Source: an uncultured beta proteobacterium
GTDB taxonomy: Bacteria > Pseudomonadota > Gammaproteobacteria > Burkholderiales > Burkholderiaceae
Assembly: GCA_903827075.1 (NCBI GenBank)
Contig: CAIKGX010000189.1
Location: 1-12,976 of the forward strand
Reading direction: 5' to 3'
Length of the DNA stretch: 12,976 nt
The position numbers and the translations under genes are program-made. The notes under the pieces are model-generated. The model ran no database searches, had not been told where the DNA came from, and saw only the letters and a list, made by a program, of their open reading frames with translations. This document shows positions 6,553 to 12,976 of this stretch, piece after piece; position 1 is the stretch's first letter, and each line of letters opens with the position of its first letter.

Positions 6553-7527
6553 CTAAACCTGCGCCCCAAAGTTGGGATCATCATTGCGCGTAGGATCTTC
6601 TGGCTTACGCTCACCTTTAATTAAATCTTCTCGTGTCACGCCAAGCCACATTGCTAAAGCTGCTGCTACGAATACAGAAGAGTAAATACCGAACAAAATG
6701 CCGATGGTCAGAGCTAGCGCGAAGTAGAAGAGGGTGGGACCACCAAATACCAGCATTGCCAACACCATCATCTCAGTACTGCCATGGGTAATTACAGTGC
6801 GACTGATAGTGCTGGTAATCGCGTTATCAATGATTTCACGGGTATTCATCTTGCGGTATTTACGGAAGTTTTCCCGTATACGGTCAAAGATCACAACCGA
6901 TTCATTGACTGAGTAACCCAGTACCGCAAGCACAGCCGCCAATACTGAGAGGGAGAATTCCCATTGGAAGAAGGCGAAGAAGCCCAGAATAATCACCACA
7001 TCATGTAAATTCGCGATGATGCCAGCAAGTGCAAATTTCCACTCGAAACGGAATGAGAGATAGACCACAATGCCAATAATCACAAAGATCAAGGCTTTCA
7101 ATCCATCCAAGGCCAATTCTTGACCTACTTGCGGACCTACGAATTCAACACGCTGAAGCTTGACTCCAGAAGTATCTGGATCAAGCGCTTTCATGACAGC
7201 AGCGCTTTGATCTGCAGAGGAAATCATTTTCCCTTCGGCATCCCGCTGTAAAGGCAGGCGAATCATCACATCGCGTGAGCTACCGAAGTTCTGAATCTGG
7301 GTATCTGCGTAACCCAATTTCTCCACATTGGCCCTGATGGATTCTAGGGGGGCGGTTTGTGGATAAGTCACTTCCATTACCGTGCCACCAGTAAATTCAA
7401 TAGAGAGGTGTAGACCGTTATGCCAAAGGAAGAAAACAGCAGCTAGAAAAGTAATTAATGAAATTGCATTCAGCGCCAAAGCATGGCGCATAAAGGGAAT
7501 GTCTTTTTTGATTCGGAAAAATTCCAT
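6553..7527 (-). CDS. secF: Protein translocase subunit SecF
   Basis: SecF partners with SecD in the inner membrane and uses the proton gradient to help pull exported proteins out of SecYEG on the periplasmic side. The 324-residue protein has a first membrane helix at about 18-35, then SIEFTGGTVMEV, the start of the periplasmic domain. Further membrane helices start at about 143, and the conserved YSVNESVVIFDRIREN at 205-220 includes the functional aspartate D215 (E. coli D213). ISRTVITHGSTEMMVLAMLVFGGP, split here for reading as ISRTVITHGST and MMVLAMLVFGGP, resembles betaproteobacterial SecF. The charged tail is cytoplasmic. The ATG is three bases after the secD stop, and its GGAGAA ribosome-binding site lies within the last secD codons, so the two are coupled. 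It is the last gene of the operon. Confidence 0.97.
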   Translation of the reverse strand: MEFFRIKKDIPFMRHALALNAISLITFLAAVFFLWHNGLHLSIEFTGGTVMEVTYPQTAPLESIRANVEKLGYADTQIQNFGSSRDVMIRLPLQRDAEGKMISSADQSAAVMKALDPDTSGVKLQRVEFVGPQVGQELALDGLKALIFVIIGIVVYLSFRFEWKFALAGIIANLHDVVIILGFFAFFQWEFSLSVLAAVLAVLGYSVNESVVIFDRIRENFRKYRKMNTREIIDNAITSTISRTVITHGSTEMMVLAMLVFGGPTLFYFALALTIGILFGIYSSVFVAAALAMWLGVTREDLIKGERKPEDPTRNDDPNFGAQV

Positions 7528-7530
7528 GGC

Positions 7531-9390
7531 TTATTTCTCCTGTGGACGCCAGACTTGGCCAATAGCGAGTTTTTGAACCTTCTTGTGTCTGCCGTACCAG
7601 AGGTTAACGAGGCCACGTGAAAAGAAGACGGCCGAGAACATTGAAGTGAGAATACCGAGGCAATGCACTACCGCAAAGCCTTTGATTGGACCAGAGCCAA
7701 ATGCTAACAGAGCGAGACCCGCAATTAATGTGGTTACGTTTGAATCCAGAATGGTTGCCCATGCTTTATCAAAGCCCACTGCAATTGCTGTTTGAGGGGC
7801 CGCACCATTACGTAACTCTTCACGAATCCGCTCATTGATCAATACGTTCGAATCAATCGCCATACCCAATGCCAGTGCCATCGCAGCAATACCAGGCAGA
7901 GTGAGGGTTGCTTGAAGCATCGATAAGACAGATATCAGTAATAGTAAATTCACAGCCAAAGCAATTACTGAGAAAGTACCAAACAAGAGGTAGTAAGCCA
8001 TCATGAAGACGGCAATTGCTGCAAATCCGATGATGAGTGATTTAAAGCCTTTTTCAATATTTTCAGCGCCCAAGCTTGGTCCAATGGTACGTTCTTCAAT
8101 GATTTCCATTGGCGCCGCCAATGAACCGGCACGCAATAAGAGCGCTAAATCATTTGCACTTTCAGTGGTGGGTTGGCCGGTAATCTGAAACTTAGAACCA
8201 AACTCACCCTGAATGGTGGCAATAGTTAATACTTCACCCTTGCCTTTTTCAAACAGAATCATGCCCATGGGTTTGCCAATGTTTTCGCGAGTCACTTCTT
8301 GCATCACGCGACCACCAGCAGCGTCCAAAGAAATATTGACTGAAGGGCGTTGATTTTGATCAAACCCAGCGCTGGCATCTGTAATTCGATCACCACTAAA
8401 GATTACAGATTTCTTAAATACGCCCATGCGATTTTCACCAAAACGGAAAACATCTGTTCCAGGGGGAGGTGTTTCACCGATGGCGATAGTAGAAACGATG
8501 GGATCAGCCAATCTAGATTCCAAAGTAGCAGTACGACCAATAATGTCTTTTGCACGTGCGGTATCTTGAACGCCAGGTAACTGCACAACGATGCGTTCTG
8601 CACCTTGCTGCTGAATCACTGGTTCTTTAACGGCCAATTCATTTACGCGCTTGTTCAAGGTGATGATGTTTTGTTTAACGGCGTTATCTTGGATTTCTTT
8701 TAAAGCAGTCGGTTTGAATTCGCCAACCAGTTTTGGCGACAAGCCAGTAGGTTTTACTTGCCAAACAAGTTCAGGCTGACTAGCCATTAAGATGGCACGC
8801 GCTTTTTCAGCATCCTCAAGACTGCCAAAATTCACGGTAATACTATCTTGTCCGCGTTCAATACCTTGCTGACGGACTGACTTATCACGCAGTTGACTGC
8901 GTATATCTCCAGCCAAGGAAGTTACTTTCTTTTGCACTGCCCCCTTCATGTCTACTTGCAAGAGGAAGTAGACGCCACCACGCAGATCAAGACCAAGCGG
9001 CATGGGCAATGCATTGATGGCATTGAGCCATCCAGGCGTATTGGAAAGGAGGTTTAATGCAACTGTGAAATTAGGATCGTTTTGATCGGCATTCAATTTT
9101 TGCTGCAAGAGATCGCGAGCACGCAATTGAATATCCGTATTGTTAAAACGAATTTTGATGGATCCTACTTGTCCTGTGGACTCAAAGAAAATGCCAGTGC
9201 TCGTAATATTGTCATCAGCCAGAATTTTTTCAACACGAGACTGGGTCGCCAAATCAACCTTGATGGTTGGTTTGGCGGACGAGACTTGAACCGCTGGCGC
9301 CTCACCGTAAAAATTCGGTAATGAATACAGTCCCCCGATCAGTAATGCAACCAGGATGACAATGTATTTCCAGAGAGGATAGCGGTTCAT
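7531..9390 (-). CDS. secD: Protein translocase subunit SecD
   Basis: SecD is the large subunit of the SecDF accessory complex that completes protein export using the proton gradient. The 619-residue protein (E. coli 615) has an N-terminal membrane helix (about 9-24). It then has MPLGLDLRGGVYFLLQVDM at about 130-148, which opens the large periplasmic P1 region, and LLLRAGSLAAPMEIIEERTIGPSLG (read as LLLRAGSLAAP then EERTIGPSLG) just before the membrane domain. Five membrane helices lie between about 449 and 598. LALGMAIDSNVLINERIREE contains the conserved aspartate D513 (E. coli D519) that pairs with SecF D215 in proton flow. The ATG at 9390 has only a weak ribosome-binding site; yajC ends 38 bases upstream. 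The protein looks full length, with no unusual feature. Confidence 0.97.
   Translation of the reverse strand: MNRYPLWKYIVILVALLIGGLYSLPNFYGEAPAVQVSSAKPTIKVDLATQSRVEKILADDNITSTGIFFESTGQVGSIKIRFNNTDIQLRARDLLQQKLNADQNDPNFTVALNLLSNTPGWLNAINALPMPLGLDLRGGVYFLLQVDMKGAVQKKVTSLAGDIRSQLRDKSVRQQGIERGQDSITVNFGSLEDAEKARAILMASQPELVWQVKPTGLSPKLVGEFKPTALKEIQDNAVKQNIITLNKRVNELAVKEPVIQQQGAERIVVQLPGVQDTARAKDIIGRTATLESRLADPIVSTIAIGETPPPGTDVFRFGENRMGVFKKSVIFSGDRITDASAGFDQNQRPSVNISLDAAGGRVMQEVTRENIGKPMGMILFEKGKGEVLTIATIQGEFGSKFQITGQPTTESANDLALLLRAGSLAAPMEIIEERTIGPSLGAENIEKGFKSLIIGFAAIAVFMMAYYLLFGTFSVIALAVNLLLLISVLSMLQATLTLPGIAAMALALGMAIDSNVLINERIREELRNGAAPQTAIAVGFDKAWATILDSNVTTLIAGLALLAFGSGPIKGFAVVHCLGILTSMFSAVFFSRGLVNLWYGRHKKVQKLAIGQVWRPQEK
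7535..7540 (-). promoter_or_regulatory. secF Shine-Dalgarno sequence inside secD
   Basis: GGAGAA on the minus strand lies at the end of the secD coding sequence, seven bases before the secF ATG. It confirms the secF start and indicates coupled translation of secD and secF. Confidence 0.7.
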
Positions 9391-9428
9391 ATTGAGATAC
9401 TTTTAGTAAGACGTATTAAGCAGATGAA

Positions 9429-9755
9429 TCAAGCAGACTTCAGTGTGCCTTTTGGCAATACAGTGGTGATGGCCGCTTTTTGCATTTGCACTTCAGTACC
9501 AGCAGAAATTTCAACCGTAACCACTTGATCTTTCAAGGCGGTGACTTTGCCCATAATGCCGCCACTTGTAACCACTTCATCACCAACGCCTAAAGACTCA
9601 AGCATTGCTTTAGTTTCTTTTTGACGCTTCATTTGTGGGCGAATCATGATGAAATACAAAACAGCAAACATCAAAATTAGGGGGAGGAAGCTCATTAAGC
9701 CGCCTGAATCTGAACCCGCGGCTGGAGCCTGGGCAAAAGCATTACTAATCCACAT
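9429..9755 (-). CDS. yajC: Preprotein translocase subunit YajC
   Basis: YajC is a small inner-membrane protein that copurifies with SecDF and, with YidC, forms part of the holo-translocon. The 108-residue protein (E. coli 110) has a short N-terminal segment rich in Ala, Gly and Ser, one membrane helix (about 20-38), and the family motif YFIMIRPQMKRQKE. A cytoplasmic domain follows, with LGVGDEVVTSGGIMGKV. The start is well supported: GGAGG lies six bases before the ATG at 9755. It stands between tgt and secD, the same order as in E. coli and many other proteobacteria. A 133-base gap separates it from tgt, leaving room for its own promoter, although I see no convincing one. Confidence 0.96.
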   Translation of the reverse strand: MWISNAFAQAPAAGSDSGGLMSFLPLILMFAVLYFIMIRPQMKRQKETKAMLESLGVGDEVVTSGGIMGKVTALKDQVVTVEISAGTEVQMQKAAITTVLPKGTLKSA

Positions 9756-9761
9756 ACAAAA

Positions 9762-9766
9762 CCTCC
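9762..9766 (-). promoter_or_regulatory. Strong Shine-Dalgarno sequence of yajC
   Basis: A perfect GGAGG core on the minus strand, six bases from the yajC ATG. It is the strongest ribosome-binding site in the window, in keeping with abundant YajC expression in other bacteria. Confidence 0.75.
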
Positions 9767-9888
9767 GTTAATTACGAATTGGAAACTGCTTGCGTTTTCG
9801 GCTATTAAAGCGAAGCCGTAAACCCGCAATTCTAAACTGTGTGGGGCTTTGGGGGTGATTTAGCGGCGCCTATTCCCCTGAGGGGCTA
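9767..9888. other. tgt-yajC intergenic region with two weak hairpins
   Basis: This is the largest gap inside the queA-tgt-yajC-secDF operon. CCCC/GGGG around TGA (9875-9885) forms a tight four-pair hairpin three bases past the tgt stop. TTTTCGGCT (9795-9803) and AGCCGTAAA (9814-9822) form a second hairpin with one mismatch. Neither is followed by a convincing T tract in the minus direction, so I read them as possible RNA-processing or attenuation elements at most. No gene or RNA family is recognised here. Confidence 0.35.
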
Positions 9889-11046
9889 TTAATCCTGTCC
9901 GGGCTCTACCCCGCGCTGGCGATTGCTACGAAATTCCTCGCGATAAGCGCTAAAACGATCCTTACTTAAGGATTCCCGAACCTCTTCCATTAGCTGTAGA
10001 TAGTAGGAGAGATTGTGGATGGTATTGAGCTGGGAGCCAAGGATCTCATTGGCCTTCTGGAGATGGTTTAAATAGGACCTGGTGAAGTTTTGGCAGGTGT
10101 AGCAGGCACAAGTGGGGTCAACGGGGCGATCATCGTCCTTATAGCCTGCATTGCGTAGCTTGAGGTCGCCAAAGCGGGTAAAGAGCCAGCCATTACGGGC
10201 ATTACGGGTAGGCATAACGCAATCGAACATATCGATTCCCAGGCTGACGCCCAATATCAAGTCTTCGGGGGTGCCAACACCCATCAGGTAGTGCGGCATA
10301 TGCTCAGGTAGCTTGGGGGCTGTGAAATTAAGAATGCGCTCAAACTCTGGCTTGGGCTCTCCTACAGAGAGGCCGCCAATAGCGATACCATCAAATCCCT
10401 GCTGGCTGACGGCATCTAGAGAAAATTCCCGTAAATTCTCAAACATTCCGCCTTGGACGATGCCAAAAAGACCATTACCTGTTTCGAGTTCCCGAAAGCG
10501 CTTTAAGGACCGGTCGCCCCAACGCAAAGACATTTCAAGAGATGCCCGGACCGTTTTTTCTGAGGTAGCTTGACCTTTGACTTCATAGGGAGTGCATTCA
10601 TCAAATTGCATCGCAATGTCACTATTGAGAATCGCTTGGATCTCCATCGATACTTCTGGAGACATAAATAATTTATCACCATTGATGGGGGAGGCAAAGG
10701 TAACACCTTCTTCAGAGATTTTCCGCAAAGCACCCAAGCTAAATACTTGAAAGCCGCCAGAGTCAGTCAAGATTGGTTTATCCCAAGCCATGAAGCGATG
10801 TAGACCACCATGTTTCTTAACGACGTCTAATCCAGGTCTTAGCCATAGGTGAAAAGTATTTCCCAGAATAATTTGGGCTTTAGCTTCATTGAGATCACGG
10901 GGTGTCATGGCTTTGACAGTGCCATAGGTTCCCACTGGCATGAAGATCGGGGTTTGCACGCTACCGTGTGGAAGATCCAGTTGACCTAGGCGTGCAGGGC
11001 TCGCAGAGTCACGCGCCAAAATATTGAAGTGAACAGGCTTGGTCAT
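9889..11046 (-). CDS. tgt: Queuine tRNA-ribosyltransferase (tRNA-guanine transglycosylase)
   Basis: Tgt swaps guanine 34 of tRNA-Asp, -Asn, -His and -Tyr for preQ1, the first tRNA-level step of queuosine synthesis. The 385-residue protein has GTVKAMTPRDL (42-52), LGNTFHLWLRPG, and TDSGGFQVFSLG with the general acid/base D95. GIVQGGMF and GGLSVGEPKPE bind the base, and GIDMFDCVMPTRNARNG carries the nucleophile D275. The zinc site is C313, C315, C318 and H344 (CACYTC then a distant H), spaced exactly as in Zymomonas Tgt. The ATG at 11046 overlaps the queA stop by four bases (ATGA). The product of Tgt is the substrate of QueA, so the overlap couples successive enzymes. Confidence 0.97.
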   Translation of the reverse strand: MTKPVHFNILARDSASPARLGQLDLPHGSVQTPIFMPVGTYGTVKAMTPRDLNEAKAQIILGNTFHLWLRPGLDVVKKHGGLHRFMAWDKPILTDSGGFQVFSLGALRKISEEGVTFASPINGDKLFMSPEVSMEIQAILNSDIAMQFDECTPYEVKGQATSEKTVRASLEMSLRWGDRSLKRFRELETGNGLFGIVQGGMFENLREFSLDAVSQQGFDGIAIGGLSVGEPKPEFERILNFTAPKLPEHMPHYLMGVGTPEDLILGVSLGIDMFDCVMPTRNARNGWLFTRFGDLKLRNAGYKDDDRPVDPTCACYTCQNFTRSYLNHLQKANEILGSQLNTIHNLSYYLQLMEEVRESLSKDRFSAYREEFRSNRQRGVEPGQD

Positions 11047-12089
11047 GGGTTGGTACTCTCGAGTCGGCTTAAGAACATCGCATCACCGTAACTGAAGAAG
11101 CGATACTCATTTTGAATGGCATGTTGGTAGGTATTGCGGATATTGTCCATGCCCGCAAAGGCGCTCACTAACATGAGTAAGGTAGATTTTGGCAGATGAA
11201 AATTGGTTAACAAGCAATCGACGATTTTGAATGTGTAGCCAGGAGTAATAAACAGGTTGGTTTCACCACTGGCTTGAAGGCTCTGAGCCTGACTCTCTAG
11301 GGCTCGCAGGCTAGTAGTGCCTACCGCAATGACTCTACCACCTTGTTGCTTGGTCTCCTCTATTGCCTTAAGCGTCGCCTCTGGGACTGAAAACCACTCA
11401 TAGTGCATTTTGTGCTTACTAAGATCTTCTTCTCTCACTGGAGTAAAGGTTCCAGCGCCTACATGTAGAGTGATGGCGACTTGCTTGACGCCTAATTTTT
11501 TGAGTTCTTCAAGAATGGCCCTATCAAAGTGAAGGCCTGCAGTTGGAGCAGCAACTGCCCCAGGATTTTTGGCAACCACTGTTTGATAGCGAGTAGCATC
11601 TTCTTCATCGGGTTGATGTTCGATATACGGTGGAAGTGGAAGCTCGCCAAAACGCTCTAAGAGGGAGAGTACATTTTCTGGGAATCGCACTTCATAGAAT
11701 CGGCCATCGTGCCCAATCATCTCTACGGGAATTGTTTCACCAGCTTTGTTATAAATATGGACAATACTTCCAGTCTTGGGCACTTTTGAGGCTCTAATCT
11801 GTACCCAGGCTTGCTGATCTCCACTGATACGCTCGATGAGGAGCTCAACGTTGCCACCGGTCTCCTTTTTGCCATGTAGTCGCGCTGGAATCACTTTGGT
11901 GTCATTAAAGACTAATAAATCCCCTGACTTAATAAGGTCAAGAATGTCGCGAAATTGGCGGTCTACGAATTGGACGGCATTCAGCCCTGTTGCCTTGACC
12001 TCTAAGAGGCGGCTATCGGTTCTATTACCCAGGGGGTGCTGGGCGATTAGATTGGGCGGAAGGTCGTAATTGAAGTCGGAGAGTTGCAT
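11043..12089 (-). CDS. queA: S-adenosylmethionine:tRNA ribosyltransferase-isomerase
   Basis: QueA transfers and rearranges the ribosyl part of S-adenosylmethionine onto preQ1 at position 34 of tRNA, giving epoxyqueuosine. The 348-residue protein (E. coli 356) has the family N-terminus LSDFNYDLPPNLIAQHPL, then DLLVFNDTKVIPARL (57-71), the APTAGLHF motif at 181-188, HVGAGTFTPV at 209-218, VGTTSLRALES at 256-266 and NFHLPKSTLLMLVSAFAG near the end, all hallmarks of QueA. The ATG at 12089 has only a weak ribosome-binding site. It is the first gene of the five-gene operon with tgt, yajC, secD and secF, and it is divergent from recG across only 30 bases. The last step, epoxyqueuosine reduction (QueG or QueH), is not encoded in this window. 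Confidence 0.97.
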   Translation of the reverse strand: MQLSDFNYDLPPNLIAQHPLGNRTDSRLLEVKATGLNAVQFVDRQFRDILDLIKSGDLLVFNDTKVIPARLHGKKETGGNVELLIERISGDQQAWVQIRASKVPKTGSIVHIYNKAGETIPVEMIGHDGRFYEVRFPENVLSLLERFGELPLPPYIEHQPDEEDATRYQTVVAKNPGAVAAPTAGLHFDRAILEELKKLGVKQVAITLHVGAGTFTPVREEDLSKHKMHYEWFSVPEATLKAIEETKQQGGRVIAVGTTSLRALESQAQSLQASGETNLFITPGYTFKIVDCLLTNFHLPKSTLLMLVSAFAGMDNIRNTYQHAIQNEYRFFSYGDAMFLSRLESTNP

Positions 12090-12119
12090 AGCATTACCAT
12101 CAGGTATTGGATTTTAACG
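12090..12119. promoter_or_regulatory. Very short divergent queA / recG intergenic region
   Basis: Only 30 bases separate the two start codons. A possible queA -10 box, TAAAAT, is on the minus strand at 12111-12116. A TTGGTG-like -35 would be at 12136-12141, inside recG codons 6-8, but the spacing of 19 is long. Any recG promoter would have to overlap the start of queA. The assignment of individual boxes is speculative. Confidence 0.3.
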
Positions 12120-12976
12120 ATGACGACTAAGCGACCACCAACACTACTAGAAAAGATGGGTTTAAACAGCCCCATGGCGCTGGCTTTGCACCTGCCATCC
12201 CGTTATGAGGACGAAACCGAGCTCTTTACTATTGAGGAGGCTATGGGCTTAGGCGCATTCAATGCCATTCAGACTCAAGGTGTGGTCATCAAAAATCAGG
12301 TGCTATTTCGCCCTAGAAGGCAGATGTTGGTCACTATTGAGGATGACACAGCTTCTCTACAGCTGCGCTTCCTCAATTTTTATCCTAGCCAACAGAAACA
12401 AATGGCAGTTGGCACCCATGTCAGAGTGCGTGGAGAGGTTCGGGAGGGGTATTTGGGTCCAGAGATGGTTCACCCAGTCGTTCGCGCACTTACGCCCGAT
12501 GCACCCTTGTCCACTAGTTTGACCCCGGTCTACCCAGCTAGCGCTGGTATTTCACAAGCCATTATTCGCAAAGCTGTGAATCAGGCCTTGCGTGATCCCA
12601 GCCTCAAAGAGAGTTTGGCAGAATTTTTGCCAGCCAAACTCATGGCCCAAATCTTGCCAAGCAATGATTGGCCTCAGTTACAAGATGCCATTACTTACTT
12701 ACATCAACCACCAGCAGATGCGGATACGCAGGCATTGTTACAGCGGACTCATCCTGCGTGGAGGCGAGTGCAGTTTGAGGAATTGCTTGCACAGCAAATT
12801 TCTTTAAAGCGAGCGCATGCCATTCGTAGACAAAGACAGGCCCCCGACTTTAAGCAAAGAGGGGCATCCGGCGTTGAAGAGGGCTTGCTCAAGGTATTAC
12901 CGTTTCAGTTAACCGGAGCTCAAAAGCGAGTATGGAAAGAAATCGGCAATGACTTAAGCCAATCTTTTCCAATGAA
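12120..12976 (+). CDS. recG: ATP-dependent DNA helicase RecG, N-terminal part (cut by window edge)
   Basis: RecG is a double-stranded DNA translocase that remodels stalled replication forks and Holliday junctions. The frame is open from the ATG at 12120 to the right edge, 285 codons. Landmarks are LALHLPSRYEDET, the OB-fold wedge domain with LVTIEDDTASLQLRFLNFYP, VRVRGEVREGYLGPEMVHP, and LTPVYPASAGISQAIIRK. The linker helices with LHQPP and RVQFEELLAQQISLKR follow, and then LLKVLPFQLTGAQKRVWKEI, which introduces the helicase domain. The window stops just before the expected Walker A (GxVGSGKT) motif. Compared with E. coli RecG, about ten residues are missing at the very N-terminus, so an upstream non-ATG start is possible but has little room because queA begins 30 bases away. 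There is no clear Shine-Dalgarno sequence. Confidence 0.94.
   Translation, partial: MTTKRPPTLLEKMGLNSPMALALHLPSRYEDETELFTIEEAMGLGAFNAIQTQGVVIKNQVLFRPRRQMLVTIEDDTASLQLRFLNFYPSQQKQMAVGTHVRVRGEVREGYLGPEMVHPVVRALTPDAPLSTSLTPVYPASAGISQAIIRKAVNQALRDPSLKESLAEFLPAKLMAQILPSNDWPQLQDAITYLHQPPADADTQALLQRTHPAWRRVQFEELLAQQISLKRAHAIRRQRQAPDFKQRGASGVEEGLLKVLPFQLTGAQKRVWKEIGNDLSQSFPM

Noticed and set aside
9875..9885. CCCCTGAGGGG as a tgt terminator
   Set aside because: A four-pair stem without a following T run; the conserved operon order suggests read-through into yajC-secDF.
12262..12807. Two plus-strand open frames within recG
   Set aside because: They are other-frame shadows; the true frame from 12120 is open to the window edge and encodes clear RecG wedge-domain sequence.
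1..12976. Search for CRISPR arrays, insertion sequences, tRNA or rRNA genes, phage or defence genes
   Set aside because: No regularly spaced repeats, transposase-like frames, cloverleaf-like sequences or unassigned accessory genes were seen; every sizeable segment is explained by a conserved housekeeping gene.

Overview
The window looks like chromosomal housekeeping DNA of a betaproteobacterium, most likely Burkholderiaceae and Polynucleobacter-like. This rests on moderate GC content, the style of the SecD/SecF, Tgt and PntA proteins, a three-gene pnt operon, and the order recG / queA-tgt-yajC-secD-secF. The genus is inferred from memory of such genomes, not proven. Twelve genes and one operon start at the left edge fill the window almost completely; no stretch over 300 bases lacks a gene.

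Left block (1-1765, minus strand): pntA1, pntA2 and the 5' end of pntB encode the proton-translocating NAD(P) transhydrogenase, with the alpha chain split into a soluble NAD(H)-binding subunit and a small membrane subunit. A 175-base AT-rich region with a tandem/inverted GTATATAT motif separates this operon from divergently transcribed mnmA (tRNA 2-thiouridylase). mnmA runs into a convergent YibF-like glutathione S-transferase gene with only 22 bases between their stop codons.

Middle block (3789-6535, plus strand): purB (adenylosuccinate lyase) overlaps waaA (Kdo transferase of lipid A assembly) by four bases, so the two are probably translationally coupled. waaA ends in a hairpin with T tracts on both sides, which probably stops transcription from both directions because secF arrives from the opposite strand.

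Right block (6553-12089, minus strand): the conserved operon queA-tgt-yajC-secD-secF pairs the last steps of queuosine tRNA modification with the membrane-embedded Sec accessory complex. Divergent from queA, only 30 bases away, recG (fork-remodelling helicase) starts and runs off the right edge just before its Walker A motif.

I found no mobile element, CRISPR array, RNA gene, phage gene or defence system, and nothing that qualifies as an undescribed system. The most useful unexplained items are small: the tandem GTATATAT sites, the bidirectional terminator at the end of waaA, and the purB-waaA overlap.
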